DNA of 64,000 bases. It comes from Woeseia sp. (GTDB lineage: Bacteria; Pseudomonadota; Gammaproteobacteria; Steroidobacterales; Woeseiaceae). Below, piece by piece: positions 51,982 through 59,112 of the stretch; position 1 is the stretch's first letter; the number at the start of each line of letters is the position of its first letter. The stretch spans positions 3,021,305-3,085,304 of the forward strand of contig JAJFKW010000001.1 of NCBI GenBank assembly GCA_021773015.1, given 5' to 3'. The notes under the pieces are model-generated. The model was not told where the DNA came from. It saw only the letters and a list, made by a program, of their open reading frames with translations, and made no database searches. The translations under genes were made by a program, and so were the position numbers.

Positions 51982-52551
51982 TCACGCCGTATCACTGGGT
52001 TTTTCGATGGCAAGACTCAGAGCGGATTTTAGTTTCTTGATTGCATAACGGATTCGACTTTTCGCGGTTTCCCGATTTACGCCCGTTATGTAGGCAATCG
52101 AATCGAGGTCGAGCCCGCCTTCCTCATGCAGAAGAAAAGCGTCTCGTTGATCCTCCGGCAGCGATAGCAAAGCACTTTCGAACATCTGCCGGGCAAGATA
52201 TCTATCGGTTGATTTTTCGGGACCGTCGGCGGAATCGACAATCAATTCTGGATCTGCCAGTCCGCCGCTTAGGTGCCGTTTATTGCGCCTGGTGTGGTCA
52301 ATGAAGCAGTTGTGTCCGATACGAAAGAGAAATGTGGAGAATTTTGCAGTCGGTCGGTAACGTTCCCGAGACATTATGACTTTCGACCAGGACTCTTGAA
52401 AAACATCCTCGGCGGTCGCCGAATTTCGACTTAAACGAAGCAGATACCGGTACAACGAATCGTTGTGACGGTAATACAGCGACTCAAATGCGGTGATATC
52501 GCCGTCTTTGTATCGCATCATCAATGCCGAATCATCAAGATCTACGTTCAT
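51982..52551 (-). CDS. ECF RNA polymerase sigma factor
   Basis: A 189-residue sigma-70 family factor. I start at ATG 52551 (MNVDLDDSALMMRYKDGD), where family similarity begins; the frame continues 54 codons upstream without similarity. Region 2 is FESLYYRHNDSLYRYLLRLSRNSATAEDVFQESWSKVI and region 4 SLPEDQRDAFLLHEEGGLDLDSIAYITGVNRETAKSRIRYAIKKLKSAL. Followed by a membrane protein that probably restrains it. Target genes unknown. Confidence 0.9.
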   Translation of the reverse strand: MNVDLDDSALMMRYKDGDITAFESLYYRHNDSLYRYLLRLSRNSATAEDVFQESWSKVIMSRERYRPTAKFSTFLFRIGHNCFIDHTRRNKRHLSGGLADPELIVDSADGPEKSTDRYLARQMFESALLSLPEDQRDAFLLHEEGGLDLDSIAYITGVNRETAKSRIRYAIKKLKSALSLAIEKPSDTA

Positions 52552-52850
52552 CTCGTCAGGATAGGTGACGCGATTACAGCTTGGAAGGCCGATTTTTCGT
52601 TTGCCAAGGGTTTGTGCAGACACACTCATAGAGGCCGCCGTAGGCAGTATCTCGCCAAATTCGTATTTACGGGTAAGATTGTTTGGCCGTCGAATATAAT
52701 CCCGAGTGGCCAATCCAAAGGCATGCAGAGCATTTTGCTATCACTGTTCAATCAGTTATAAATCTTTGAATAAAATAGAAAAAGGGGTCAAGGGCTTGTA
52801 AATTAAACGCACTCAGGACGTGCTCAGGGTTTCCCGGCAACAAAGAATCG

Positions 52851-52878
52851 TTGCAAATGGCAAATATAGTGTTATAGT
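52851..52878 (+). promoter_or_regulatory. Sigma-70 promoter of the YtrA/ABC operon
   Basis: A -35 TTGCAA (52851-52856), a 16-base spacer and an extended -10, TGT-TATAGT (52873-52878). The operator palindrome overlaps the -10. Confidence 0.75.
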
Positions 52879-52890
52879 TGACTACAACAC
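52869..52890. promoter_or_regulatory. Palindromic operator, likely bound by the GntR/YtrA regulator
   Basis: A 22-bp imperfect palindrome with arms GTGTTATAGT and ACTACAACAC around TG; all but the central pair and one pair per arm match. It covers the -10, the ideal place for repression, and lies just upstream of an operon containing a YtrA-type regulator. Confidence 0.75.
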
Positions 52891-52935
52891 TAAGGCACTT
52901 AAATGGCCAAAACATCGACCTGAAGGGTCCAGAAG

Positions 52936-53172
52936 ATGAGTAAAAGCACATTAAGAACCGCAAACCGTTTCGCCGGGCTGGCGATACTCGTTCTCCTGAC
53001 CACCGCGGTTATTACGGATCAAGCCCGCGGTAGAGGTGAGGAATTGAATACTCAAGGTGTGACCTCTGTTCATCTTGACGTTGGTGTTATCTTGCCGAGC
53101 GAAATCAAAAAGAAAATCAAAAAAGCGCGTAACAACGATTCCGAAGCTCGTCGCCATCCAATTTCGAACTAA
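52936..53172 (+). CDS. Hypothetical small exported or membrane protein
   Basis: A 78-residue protein with a basic N-terminus and one hydrophobic segment (RFAGLAILVLLTTAVI, about residues 11-26), then a basic end (SEIKKKIKKARNN). AGAAGATG gives a plausible ribosome site. First gene of the YtrA/ABC operon, 17 bases before the regulator. I recognise no family; a signal peptide or single anchor are both possible. Confidence 0.55.
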   Translation: MSKSTLRTANRFAGLAILVLLTTAVITDQARGRGEELNTQGVTSVHLDVGVILPSEIKKKIKKARNNDSEARRHPISN

Positions 53173-53188
53173 AGTCGGCGGAACTAAA

Positions 53189-53578
53189 ATGGACCCGAAA
53201 TGGAATGAAGACTTGCCGATTTATCGTCAATTGCGAGATCGCGTTGTTGCGATGATATTGGAAGGGGTTCTCGGCGACGGTGACGCACTGCCGTCAGTCA
53301 GAAATGTCGCGGCGGAGTATCGATTGAACCCCCTCACTGTTCTCAAAGGCTATCAAGAGTTGGTAGATGAGGGGCTAGTCGAGAAAAAACGCGGACGAGG
53401 CATGTTTGTGACTGCGGGCGCACGCACGCAGCTATTGAAGGATGAGCGGCGGCGTTTTCTGGATAAAGAATGGCCAAACGTCGTTGCTTCGATGCGGCGA
53501 CTGGAATTGGATCCGAAGGAATTGCTCGACGGCATTGACGAAGCTAAAGAATCACACGGGGGCGCATCGGATGATTAA
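53189..53578 (+). CDS. GntR-family regulator, YtrA subfamily
   Basis: A 129-residue repressor. I start at ATG 53189 (MDPKWNEDLPIYRQLRDR), preceded by GGCGGAAC. The winged helix shows LPSVRNVAAEYRLNPLTVLKGYQELVDEGLVEKKRGRGMFV, and the short C-terminus (about 45 residues) typifies YtrA members, which control linked ABC-2 exporters. Its last 8 bases overlap the ATPase gene. Confidence 0.92.
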   Translation: MDPKWNEDLPIYRQLRDRVVAMILEGVLGDGDALPSVRNVAAEYRLNPLTVLKGYQELVDEGLVEKKRGRGMFVTAGARTQLLKDERRRFLDKEWPNVVASMRRLELDPKELLDGIDEAKESHGGASDD

Positions 53579-54428
53579 TCTTGTTACAGCCAGAAATGTT
53601 TCCAAATCGTTTGGCAGCGCAAAGGCAGTTGACGATGTGAGTTTCGACATTGCGGCAGGGCGTATTACCGGCCTGATCGGGCCGAACGGCGCGGGCAAAA
53701 CAACATTGCTAAAGGCTGTGCTCGGCTTGACAGATTGTCAGGGCGAGCTTTCCGTAATGGGACTTGATCCGTTTCGGCAACGGAAAGAGCTGATGCGCAA
53801 CATCTGTTTCATTGCGGATGTCGCTGTGTTACCTCGGTGGATAAAAGTTTCTCAACTGCTTGACTATGTTGAGGCTGTTCATCCGCATTTTTCGCGTACT
53901 ACGGCGGAGCAACTCCTAGCGAAAACCAAAGTAGCCAGCACCGCCAAGGTGCGTCAATTGTCCAAAGGTATGGTGACGCAGCTCCACCTGTCGATTATCA
54001 CCGCAATCGATGCAAAGTTACTGGTATTGGACGAACCAACGCTTGGGCTGGATATTATTTTCAGGAAAGAATTTTACGGCAATCTTCTTAATGACTACTT
54101 CGATGGTGAACGCACAATAATTATCACAACTCATCAGGTTGAAGAAATCGAGAATTTGCTTACGGACGTCATGTTTATCAACGAAGGACGTTTGTCGCTC
54201 AACATGGAAATGGAGGCAATTTCCGGCCGCTATGCTGAAGTACTGACTGCTGGCGAGGCCGCCGAAAATGCAAGAAAGCTCGGGCCGATCTACGAGCGCG
54301 AAGTCTTTGGAAAGAAGGTAATGACATTTGAAGACATAGATCGAGACCAACTGAAGGCTTTCGGTGAGGTTCGAACGCCCGATATTGCGGATCTATTCGT
54401 GGCTAAGGTGAGGGGGTTGTCAAAGTGA
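53571..54428 (+). CDS. ABC transporter ATP-binding protein of YtrA operon
   Basis: A 285-residue ATPase. The start ATG 53571 lies within the final codons of the regulator gene. Walker A GPNGAGKTT and Walker B LLVLDEPTLGLD are intact; the signature sequence is LSKGMVTQ instead of LSGGQ, seen in some YtrB-like proteins. Overlaps the permease by 4 bases. Probably a stress-responsive export system; the cargo is unknown. Confidence 0.92.
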   Translation: MINLVTARNVSKSFGSAKAVDDVSFDIAAGRITGLIGPNGAGKTTLLKAVLGLTDCQGELSVMGLDPFRQRKELMRNICFIADVAVLPRWIKVSQLLDYVEAVHPHFSRTTAEQLLAKTKVASTAKVRQLSKGMVTQLHLSIITAIDAKLLVLDEPTLGLDIIFRKEFYGNLLNDYFDGERTIIITTHQVEEIENLLTDVMFINEGRLSLNMEMEAISGRYAEVLTAGEAAENARKLGPIYEREVFGKKVMTFEDIDRDQLKAFGEVRTPDIADLFVAKVRGLSK

Positions 54429-55342
54429 TTGGGAATCAGGTCGCACTAATTCGTCGCGAATTTTGGGAGCATCGATCGCTCTATGTCGTGCCCGGCGTTC
54501 TCGGTTTGGTTATCGTGCTACTCGCTGTGACCGGCCAAGTCGCTGTATCAACTGCGAACAATGAGGTGAACTTAGCTTTGCTCGGCGCCGCTAACATTGG
54601 CGAGAATGAGCGCAGGGGTGCGTTGTCATTGCTGTTACTTGGCCCATCTTGGCTGTTTGCTATGGGCATGTGGATACTCACGATTTTCTACACGTTGGAT
54701 TCACTATACGCCGAGCGAAAAGACAAAAGCATATTGTTTTGGCGCTCGTTGCCGGTGACCGACGCGGAAACGATCATTTCAAAACTGGTTACTGCAACGA
54801 TCATAATACCGTTGATCACTATCGTGTTTATTGCGATTACTCATCTGTTGATTTTAGTAGCGACCAGTATTTGGGTGAGCGCGAAAGGCGCGGATGCGAG
54901 CGTAATTATTTGGCAGTCCGTACCGCTGTTTGATAATTGGAGCGCGACTTTCATCATTATGGTTGCATCCGCAATATGGTTGTCTCCATTTGTCGGTTGG
55001 TTCTTGCTGGTGTCCGCATATACGAAACGTTCTCCAATTTTGATGGCGTTCTTGCCAATATTCATATTGCCAATGCTCGAAAAAATAATTGTCAAGTCAG
55101 CGTATTTAACAGATGCGCTTTTCGTCCGTACAGTTGAGATGCCGATATTTAAGCATATCGATATCGAAGATTTGTTCGACGATGATGCAATGCGTTTTGC
55201 TGGCGAGAATGGATTGCAGTTCCTGTCGATGTTGGATGTAGGAAAGTTTCTAGGCAGCCCGGGAATGTGGACAGGCGTCATTGTCTGTGGTCTGTTAACT
55301 ACGGCAGCAATTTACGTCAGACGCTATAAGGATGAAAGCTAG
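54425..55342 (+). CDS. ABC-2 type permease of YtrA operon
   Basis: A 305-residue protein with about six membrane helices, starting with GTG that overlaps the ATPase stop. The N-terminal VALIRREFWEHRSLYVVPGVLGLVIVLLAV and the segment AERKDKSILFWRSLPVTDAETIISKL typify this YtrA-linked permease family. Converges on pspF. Confidence 0.9.
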   Translation: MIGNQVALIRREFWEHRSLYVVPGVLGLVIVLLAVTGQVAVSTANNEVNLALLGAANIGENERRGALSLLLLGPSWLFAMGMWILTIFYTLDSLYAERKDKSILFWRSLPVTDAETIISKLVTATIIIPLITIVFIAITHLLILVATSIWVSAKGADASVIIWQSVPLFDNWSATFIIMVASAIWLSPFVGWFLLVSAYTKRSPILMAFLPIFILPMLEKIIVKSAYLTDALFVRTVEMPIFKHIDIEDLFDDDAMRFAGENGLQFLSMLDVGKFLGSPGMWTGVIVCGLLTTAAIYVRRYKDES

Positions 55343-55386
55343 AGATATTCAGCGCAATTGATGTTGCTAATTCGGTGAGCGGCTGA

Positions 55387-56400
55387 TCAGCCGATTTCGA
55401 GCGAGTGTTTCTTTATCTTGCCTCTCAGCTGATGATAGCTAAGCCCTAACAATTCAGCTGCAACTTTCTGATTGAATCGCGCTTTTTGTAATGCAGCTTG
55501 CAATAATTCACGTTCCGTATCTAACATTCGGGCTTTCAGGTTTGTCGGCAGCAACGGCACAGCTTCACCCATGGAAGGGGTATCGCCTAGGCTGCTTGAA
55601 GTCGTTGCCGTCTTTACTCGAAACGGCGAGTCAAACGGGTCAAACGCGATTCTGTTGATAGGCATCTCCTCCTCGTTTGATCGATAAACAGAGCGCTCAA
55701 TAGCGTTTTTCAATTCGCGGACGTTTCCCGGCCATTTGTGGCGTAGAAGAGCGGAACTTGCTTTCGGACTAAATCCCGGGAAGAACGGCCGCCGTAATTC
55801 GCTGACCATGTTTACAGCGAATGCATACGACAGTGGCAAAATATCCTCCAGGCGTTCTCGCAGCGGCGGAACCGTAATTACGTCGAACGCAAGTCTGTCC
55901 AATAAGTCCTCCCGAAAACGATTGTCGGCTGCCAATTGCCGCAGATCGGCATTTGTTGAGCCAACAATACGGACATCCACGTGTAGTGTTTCATTGCCAC
56001 CAACGCGCTGCAATTCACCGTATTCAATAACTCGCAGAATTTTTTCCTGCATTCGAAGTGAAATCGTCGCGAGCTCATCAAGCACTAGTGTCCCACCATC
56101 GGCCCTCTCAAAATGGCCGACGTGTGTTTTTGCAGCGCCGGTGAAAGCGCCCGCCTCATGGCCGAATAATTCGGACTCAAGAATACTCTCTGTAAGCGCG
56201 GCGCAGTTCACTTTGACCAGAGGCTGCTCCCAGCGTTGTGACAAGAAATGCAATCTAGCTGAGATCAACTCTTTCCCGGTGCCCCGTTCGCCGACAACTA
56301 ACACAGATTTGCTGAGCGGGGCGGCACGGGAGACGTGTTCCAACATTGCAAGAAATGCTGGCGCTTCTCCAATAATGGGTTGTGTCGGACGTTCAGTCAC
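55387..56400 (-). CDS. pspF: Sigma-54 activator PspF
   Basis: A 337-residue AAA activator of the psp genes. The start is a GTG at 56400 (VTERPTQPIIGEAPAFL); the frame runs 24 codons further upstream with hydrophobic nonsense. ESELFGHEAGAFTGA (the sigma-54 GAFTGA loop), LVVGERGTGKELI (Walker A), GGTLVLDELA (Walker B) and the Fis-type helix NQKVAAELLGLSYHQLRGKIKKH are present. There is no N-terminal regulatory domain, as in E. coli PspF, which PspA represses directly. Divergent from pspA. Confidence 0.94.
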   Translation of the reverse strand: MTERPTQPIIGEAPAFLAMLEHVSRAAPLSKSVLVVGERGTGKELISARLHFLSQRWEQPLVKVNCAALTESILESELFGHEAGAFTGAAKTHVGHFERADGGTLVLDELATISLRMQEKILRVIEYGELQRVGGNETLHVDVRIVGSTNADLRQLAADNRFREDLLDRLAFDVITVPPLRERLEDILPLSYAFAVNMVSELRRPFFPGFSPKASSALLRHKWPGNVRELKNAIERSVYRSNEEEMPINRIAFDPFDSPFRVKTATTSSSLGDTPSMGEAVPLLPTNLKARMLDTERELLQAALQKARFNQKVAAELLGLSYHQLRGKIKKHSLEIG

Positions 56401-56520
56401 TAGTAAAAAATGCCATAAAATAGTGAAAATTACAAAAAGATAGTGAAAAAAACCAAACGCATTGAAACACAAAGAAATAAAACTACTTTAAAAACAATAG
56501 ATTAACTTGTTTCGTTAGGT

Positions 56521-56536
56521 TGGCACGGTTACTGCA
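56521..56536 (+). promoter_or_regulatory. Sigma-54 promoter of the psp operon
   Basis: TGGCACGGTTACTGCA, with GG-N10-GC spacing. It is nearly identical to the promoter before glnK-amtB. It lies 40 bases before the pspA ATG and is divergent from pspF; the AT-rich upstream 56450-56515 probably holds PspF and IHF sites that I cannot define. Confidence 0.9.
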
Positions 56537-56575
56537 TTATTGAGTTGGACATCATTTCAAACAAGAGGACACACC

Positions 56576-57268
56576 ATGGGCATTTTCACGAGATTCAGCG
56601 ACATCGTGAACTCTAATATCAACGCCATCCTTGATAAGGCAGAAGATCCGGAGAAAATCGTCCGCCTTATGATTCAAGAAATGGAAGACACGTTGGTAGA
56701 GGTTCGATCTGCCGCAGCGAGGTCCATTGCCGACAAGAAAGACCTCAATCGAAAATTGGAGCTGCTTGAGCGTGAGACCGCAGAGTGGGAATCCAAGGCG
56801 GAATTGGCGATACGAAAAGGTCGCGAGGATTTAGCAAAGGCAGCTCTGGTCGAAAAATCGAGAGTTTCATCGGCTGCGGATATTATTAAAACCGATTATT
56901 TGGCGATCGACGAGGGGCTAAGTAAGCTCAATGACGATATCGGGCGCTTGGAAAGCAAGTTGCAAGATGCGAAGGCACGGCAAAAGTCATTGTTGGCACG
57001 CCACAAAACGGCAACCAGTCGCCTTGCTGCGCGGAAAAAAATTCACGATTACAAAATTGACGACGCCATGGTTCGATTCGAGCAATACACGCGCAGAATT
57101 GACGACGTCGAAGGGCGAATTGAGGCCTACGACCTCGGGCTACCGAAGGACCTGAATCATGAATTTGCCAGTTTGGAAGCTGAAGAGTCCGTTGCCGAGG
57201 AATTGCGTGATTTGAAACAAAAAGTCGCCGCCGCGGACGCGCCCAAAAGCGCGGTCAACGAATCGTAG
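56576..57268 (+). CDS. pspA: Phage shock protein A
   Basis: A 230-residue ESCRT-III-like membrane-stabilising protein and inhibitor of PspF. The start MGIFTRFSDIVNSNINAILDKAEDPEKIVRLMIQEMEDTL is the family's, behind AGAGGA. It is coiled-coil almost throughout, as expected, and ends in an acidic stretch. First gene of the operon. Confidence 0.97.
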   Translation: MGIFTRFSDIVNSNINAILDKAEDPEKIVRLMIQEMEDTLVEVRSAAARSIADKKDLNRKLELLERETAEWESKAELAIRKGREDLAKAALVEKSRVSSAADIIKTDYLAIDEGLSKLNDDIGRLESKLQDAKARQKSLLARHKTATSRLAARKKIHDYKIDDAMVRFEQYTRRIDDVEGRIEAYDLGLPKDLNHEFASLEAEESVAEELRDLKQKVAAADAPKSAVNES

Positions 57269-57280
57269 AAGATCGCCATT

Positions 57281-57514
57281 ATGGATTTCAGCGAACTCTT
57301 AGTCCTTTTCTTCATCGTCCTGATAGTGATACCAGGACCACTATTCATCGTGCTTTTCTTTATCACCAAGTGGAAGCAGTCAAGAGAAATAACCGCAAGC
57401 GATGAAGAACTGTTGGAAGGCATGTGGCGCCTATCACGCCGTATGGAGGAGCGTCTGGAAGCGCTGGAAACAATATTAGATAGCGAATTACCTGAATGGA
57501 GGAGAAAATTATGA
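57281..57514 (+). CDS. pspB: Phage shock protein B
   Basis: A 77-residue inner-membrane protein: one helix (5-30), then a coiled-coil tail containing ASDEELLEGMWRLSRRMEERLEALETILDSELPEWRRKL. It helps transmit membrane stress with PspC in E. coli. Its stop overlaps the pspC start. Confidence 0.93.
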   Translation: MDFSELLVLFFIVLIVIPGPLFIVLFFITKWKQSREITASDEELLEGMWRLSRRMEERLEALETILDSELPEWRRKL

Positions 57515-57807
57515 GCAGGAGAAGCTGGAATCTGCATGACCGACCGTTTCGCGGCATATATCGAGATACCGAGAACGGTTGGTTCTTCGGTGTCTGCGCG
57601 GGCTTGGCAGAATTTGGCAACCTTCGCACGGGGACGGTTAGGGTAATAACAGCGATCTGTCTGTTTTTCTTTTTCTGGCCCGTTGTCCTCGCGTATGCCG
57701 CAGCAGTATTTCTTCTGCGGGAACGACCGTTAATTTATCGTGGTGGCGACGCAGAAAATCGATTTTGGCGTAGGAGGTCGGACGACGACACTTGGAGTCG
57801 TTCATGA
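57511..57807 (+). CDS. pspC: PspC-domain protein, first of two
   Basis: A 98-residue protein starting at ATG 57511 behind GGAGGAGAAA. PspC signature: GWFFGVCAGLAEFGNLRTGTVRVITAICLFFFFWPVVLAYAAAVFLL (about residues 20-70), one or two membrane helices. It ends in a basic, aromatic tail. Overlaps the next gene by 4 bases. Confidence 0.9.
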   Translation: MSRRSWNLHDRPFRGIYRDTENGWFFGVCAGLAEFGNLRTGTVRVITAICLFFFFWPVVLAYAAAVFLLRERPLIYRGGDAENRFWRRRSDDDTWSRS

Positions 57808-58190
57808 GCGAGCAGGCTGCAATTGGTCGACGGCGATTTGTTAGGAGTGCGGACAGGGCCGTTCTCGGCGGGGTCTGTGCGGGACTTGCAGACCATTTTG
57901 GTTTCAATTTGCGAGCTACCCGAATAATTGCGCTGATCGCCCTATTCATGACGTTCCCAATGGCGTTGATCGGCTACGTTGCCGCTGTAGTATTATTTCC
58001 GTCCCGCCATGATCCAGAACGACAGCCGAACCACGACCCGAAGTTCGAAAAAGCGTTGCGCTCAGCGCCTCGCCAAACGATGGCTGATGTTAGGCGAAGG
58101 TTTCAGGCGCTAGATGGAAGACTCGCCAGGTTAGAGCGCTACGTCACCTCATCGCGATTTAATCTGGATCAAGAATTTAGAAAACTATAA
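57804..58190 (+). CDS. PspC-domain protein, second of two
   Basis: A 128-residue second PspC homologue: AVLGGVCAGLADHFGFNLRATRIIALIALFMTFPMALIGYVAAVVLFP, then a soluble tail ending in a coiled coil RRFQALDGRLARLERYVTSSRFNLDQEFRKL. The tail resembles the C-termini of PspB and of the following small protein. The duplication may split the functions of one E. coli-type PspC. Confidence 0.9.
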   Translation: MSEQAAIGRRRFVRSADRAVLGGVCAGLADHFGFNLRATRIIALIALFMTFPMALIGYVAAVVLFPSRHDPERQPNHDPKFEKALRSAPRQTMADVRRRFQALDGRLARLERYVTSSRFNLDQEFRKL

Positions 58191-58227
58191 TTGGAGGTGC
58201 GTGACGAAGCACCTAAGGGATTAAATA

Positions 58228-58449
58228 ATGAATAATAGCCTCACATTTGCTTTTTGCGTGATCCTGGTCTACTTCACAGCCAAGATCGTAATGACGCATT
58301 TGGAGCAAAGAAACAAAAAGCCGGAGTCGAATCAGGAACTAGACGACGCGCTTAGTAAGATTGATACGATGGAAGAACGTATCAGAGTCCTGGAAAGAAT
58401 TATCACGGAAAATCGATTCGACCTAAAAAAAGAAATAGATTCACTGTGA
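58228..58449 (+). CDS. Small membrane protein with PspB/PspC-like coiled-coil tail
   Basis: A 73-residue protein, one membrane helix (about 5-23) and a coiled coil ending RIRVLERIITENRFDLKKEIDSL. The last residues match the second PspC's end (RLARLERYVTSSRFNLDQEFRKL) in pattern. It is not a recognised PspD or PspE. Probably an additional sensing partner of the Psp complex; last gene before the terminator. Confidence 0.75.
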   Translation: MNNSLTFAFCVILVYFTAKIVMTHLEQRNKKPESNQELDDALSKIDTMEERIRVLERIITENRFDLKKEIDSL

Positions 58450-58510
58450 AACAAGCGACTGGTCAACCGCGGACGGTCGCAATAACCAATCCGCAAGCAC
58501 ACCCCCGGAT

Positions 58511-58558
58511 CAGCAAAAAATCGGTGTCGCCACTTGGCCTAGCATCGATTTTTTGCTG
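58511..58558 (+). terminator. Terminator of the psp operon, usable in both directions
   Basis: CAGCAAAAAATCG (58511-58523) pairs with CGATTTTTTGCTG (58546-58558). The 13-bp stem has A/T runs on both sides, so a bidirectional terminator between the psp operon and the convergent gene at 58630. Confidence 0.8.
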
Positions 58559-58629
58559 TCATTATTGCCGCTGAATTCTCCAGCTGTGCCATTTCAGAAT
58601 TGAGAATATTTTTGTCGCAGCGTTCTTGG

Positions 58630-58986
58630 CTAGTCACGAGCCTTGTAAGCTTGTACCTCAGAATTGAAATCCGCAGCAATTTTTTCCATTTCATCAACGG
58701 CAGCATTGTATTTCTTTGTAAGCATTTCTTCGCGTTGCTGCTCAACTTCCGGAGCTAAATCATCGATGGCAAGTCTAGCTAGTTTCTCTTCTTCAACAAT
58801 GCACTCTAGGTACACTTCCATGTCCGCAACAAACCTTTTGACGCCTTTTTGCCCGTCAATCATGTCTTCCTTGGTGGCACTGTTGCCGCTAGGAACAACA
58901 ATACGATCTGGATAATCACAGGCATATCCAGAATAAGAAATAATCAGCAGTGAAATTGTACTAATGAGTTTTTTGCTTTTGTTCAT
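58630..58986 (-). CDS. Hypothetical exported helical protein
   Basis: A 118-residue protein with a signal peptide (1-22, ending GYA-C) and a mature helical, coiled-coil-like region rich in Glu and Lys (DMEVYLECIVEEEKLARLAIDDLAPEVEQQREEMLTKKYNAAVDEMEKIAADFNSEVQAYKA). Two cysteines at 23 and 62 could pair. I recognise no family. Confidence 0.7.
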   Translation of the reverse strand: MNKSKKLISTISLLIISYSGYACDYPDRIVVPSGNSATKEDMIDGQKGVKRFVADMEVYLECIVEEEKLARLAIDDLAPEVEQQREEMLTKKYNAAVDEMEKIAADFNSEVQAYKARD

Positions 58987-59112
58987 GGTTCCCGCTTCTG
59001 TTGTATATGATTGAGCAGCAAAAGCCGCTGTCTGACTATCGGGTATTAAATCACGTCAAAGTCGCGTAGTGAAGTACTGACTAAAGGCCATGATAAACAA
59101 TACATTACGGCA

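Larger units (their letters stand above)
52552..52935. other. Promoter-bearing region between the sigma factor and YtrA operon
   Basis: A 384-base stretch. The left 160 bases read open with the sigma factor but lack similarity. The right part contains the promoter and operator listed separately. I see no other gene. Confidence 0.6.
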
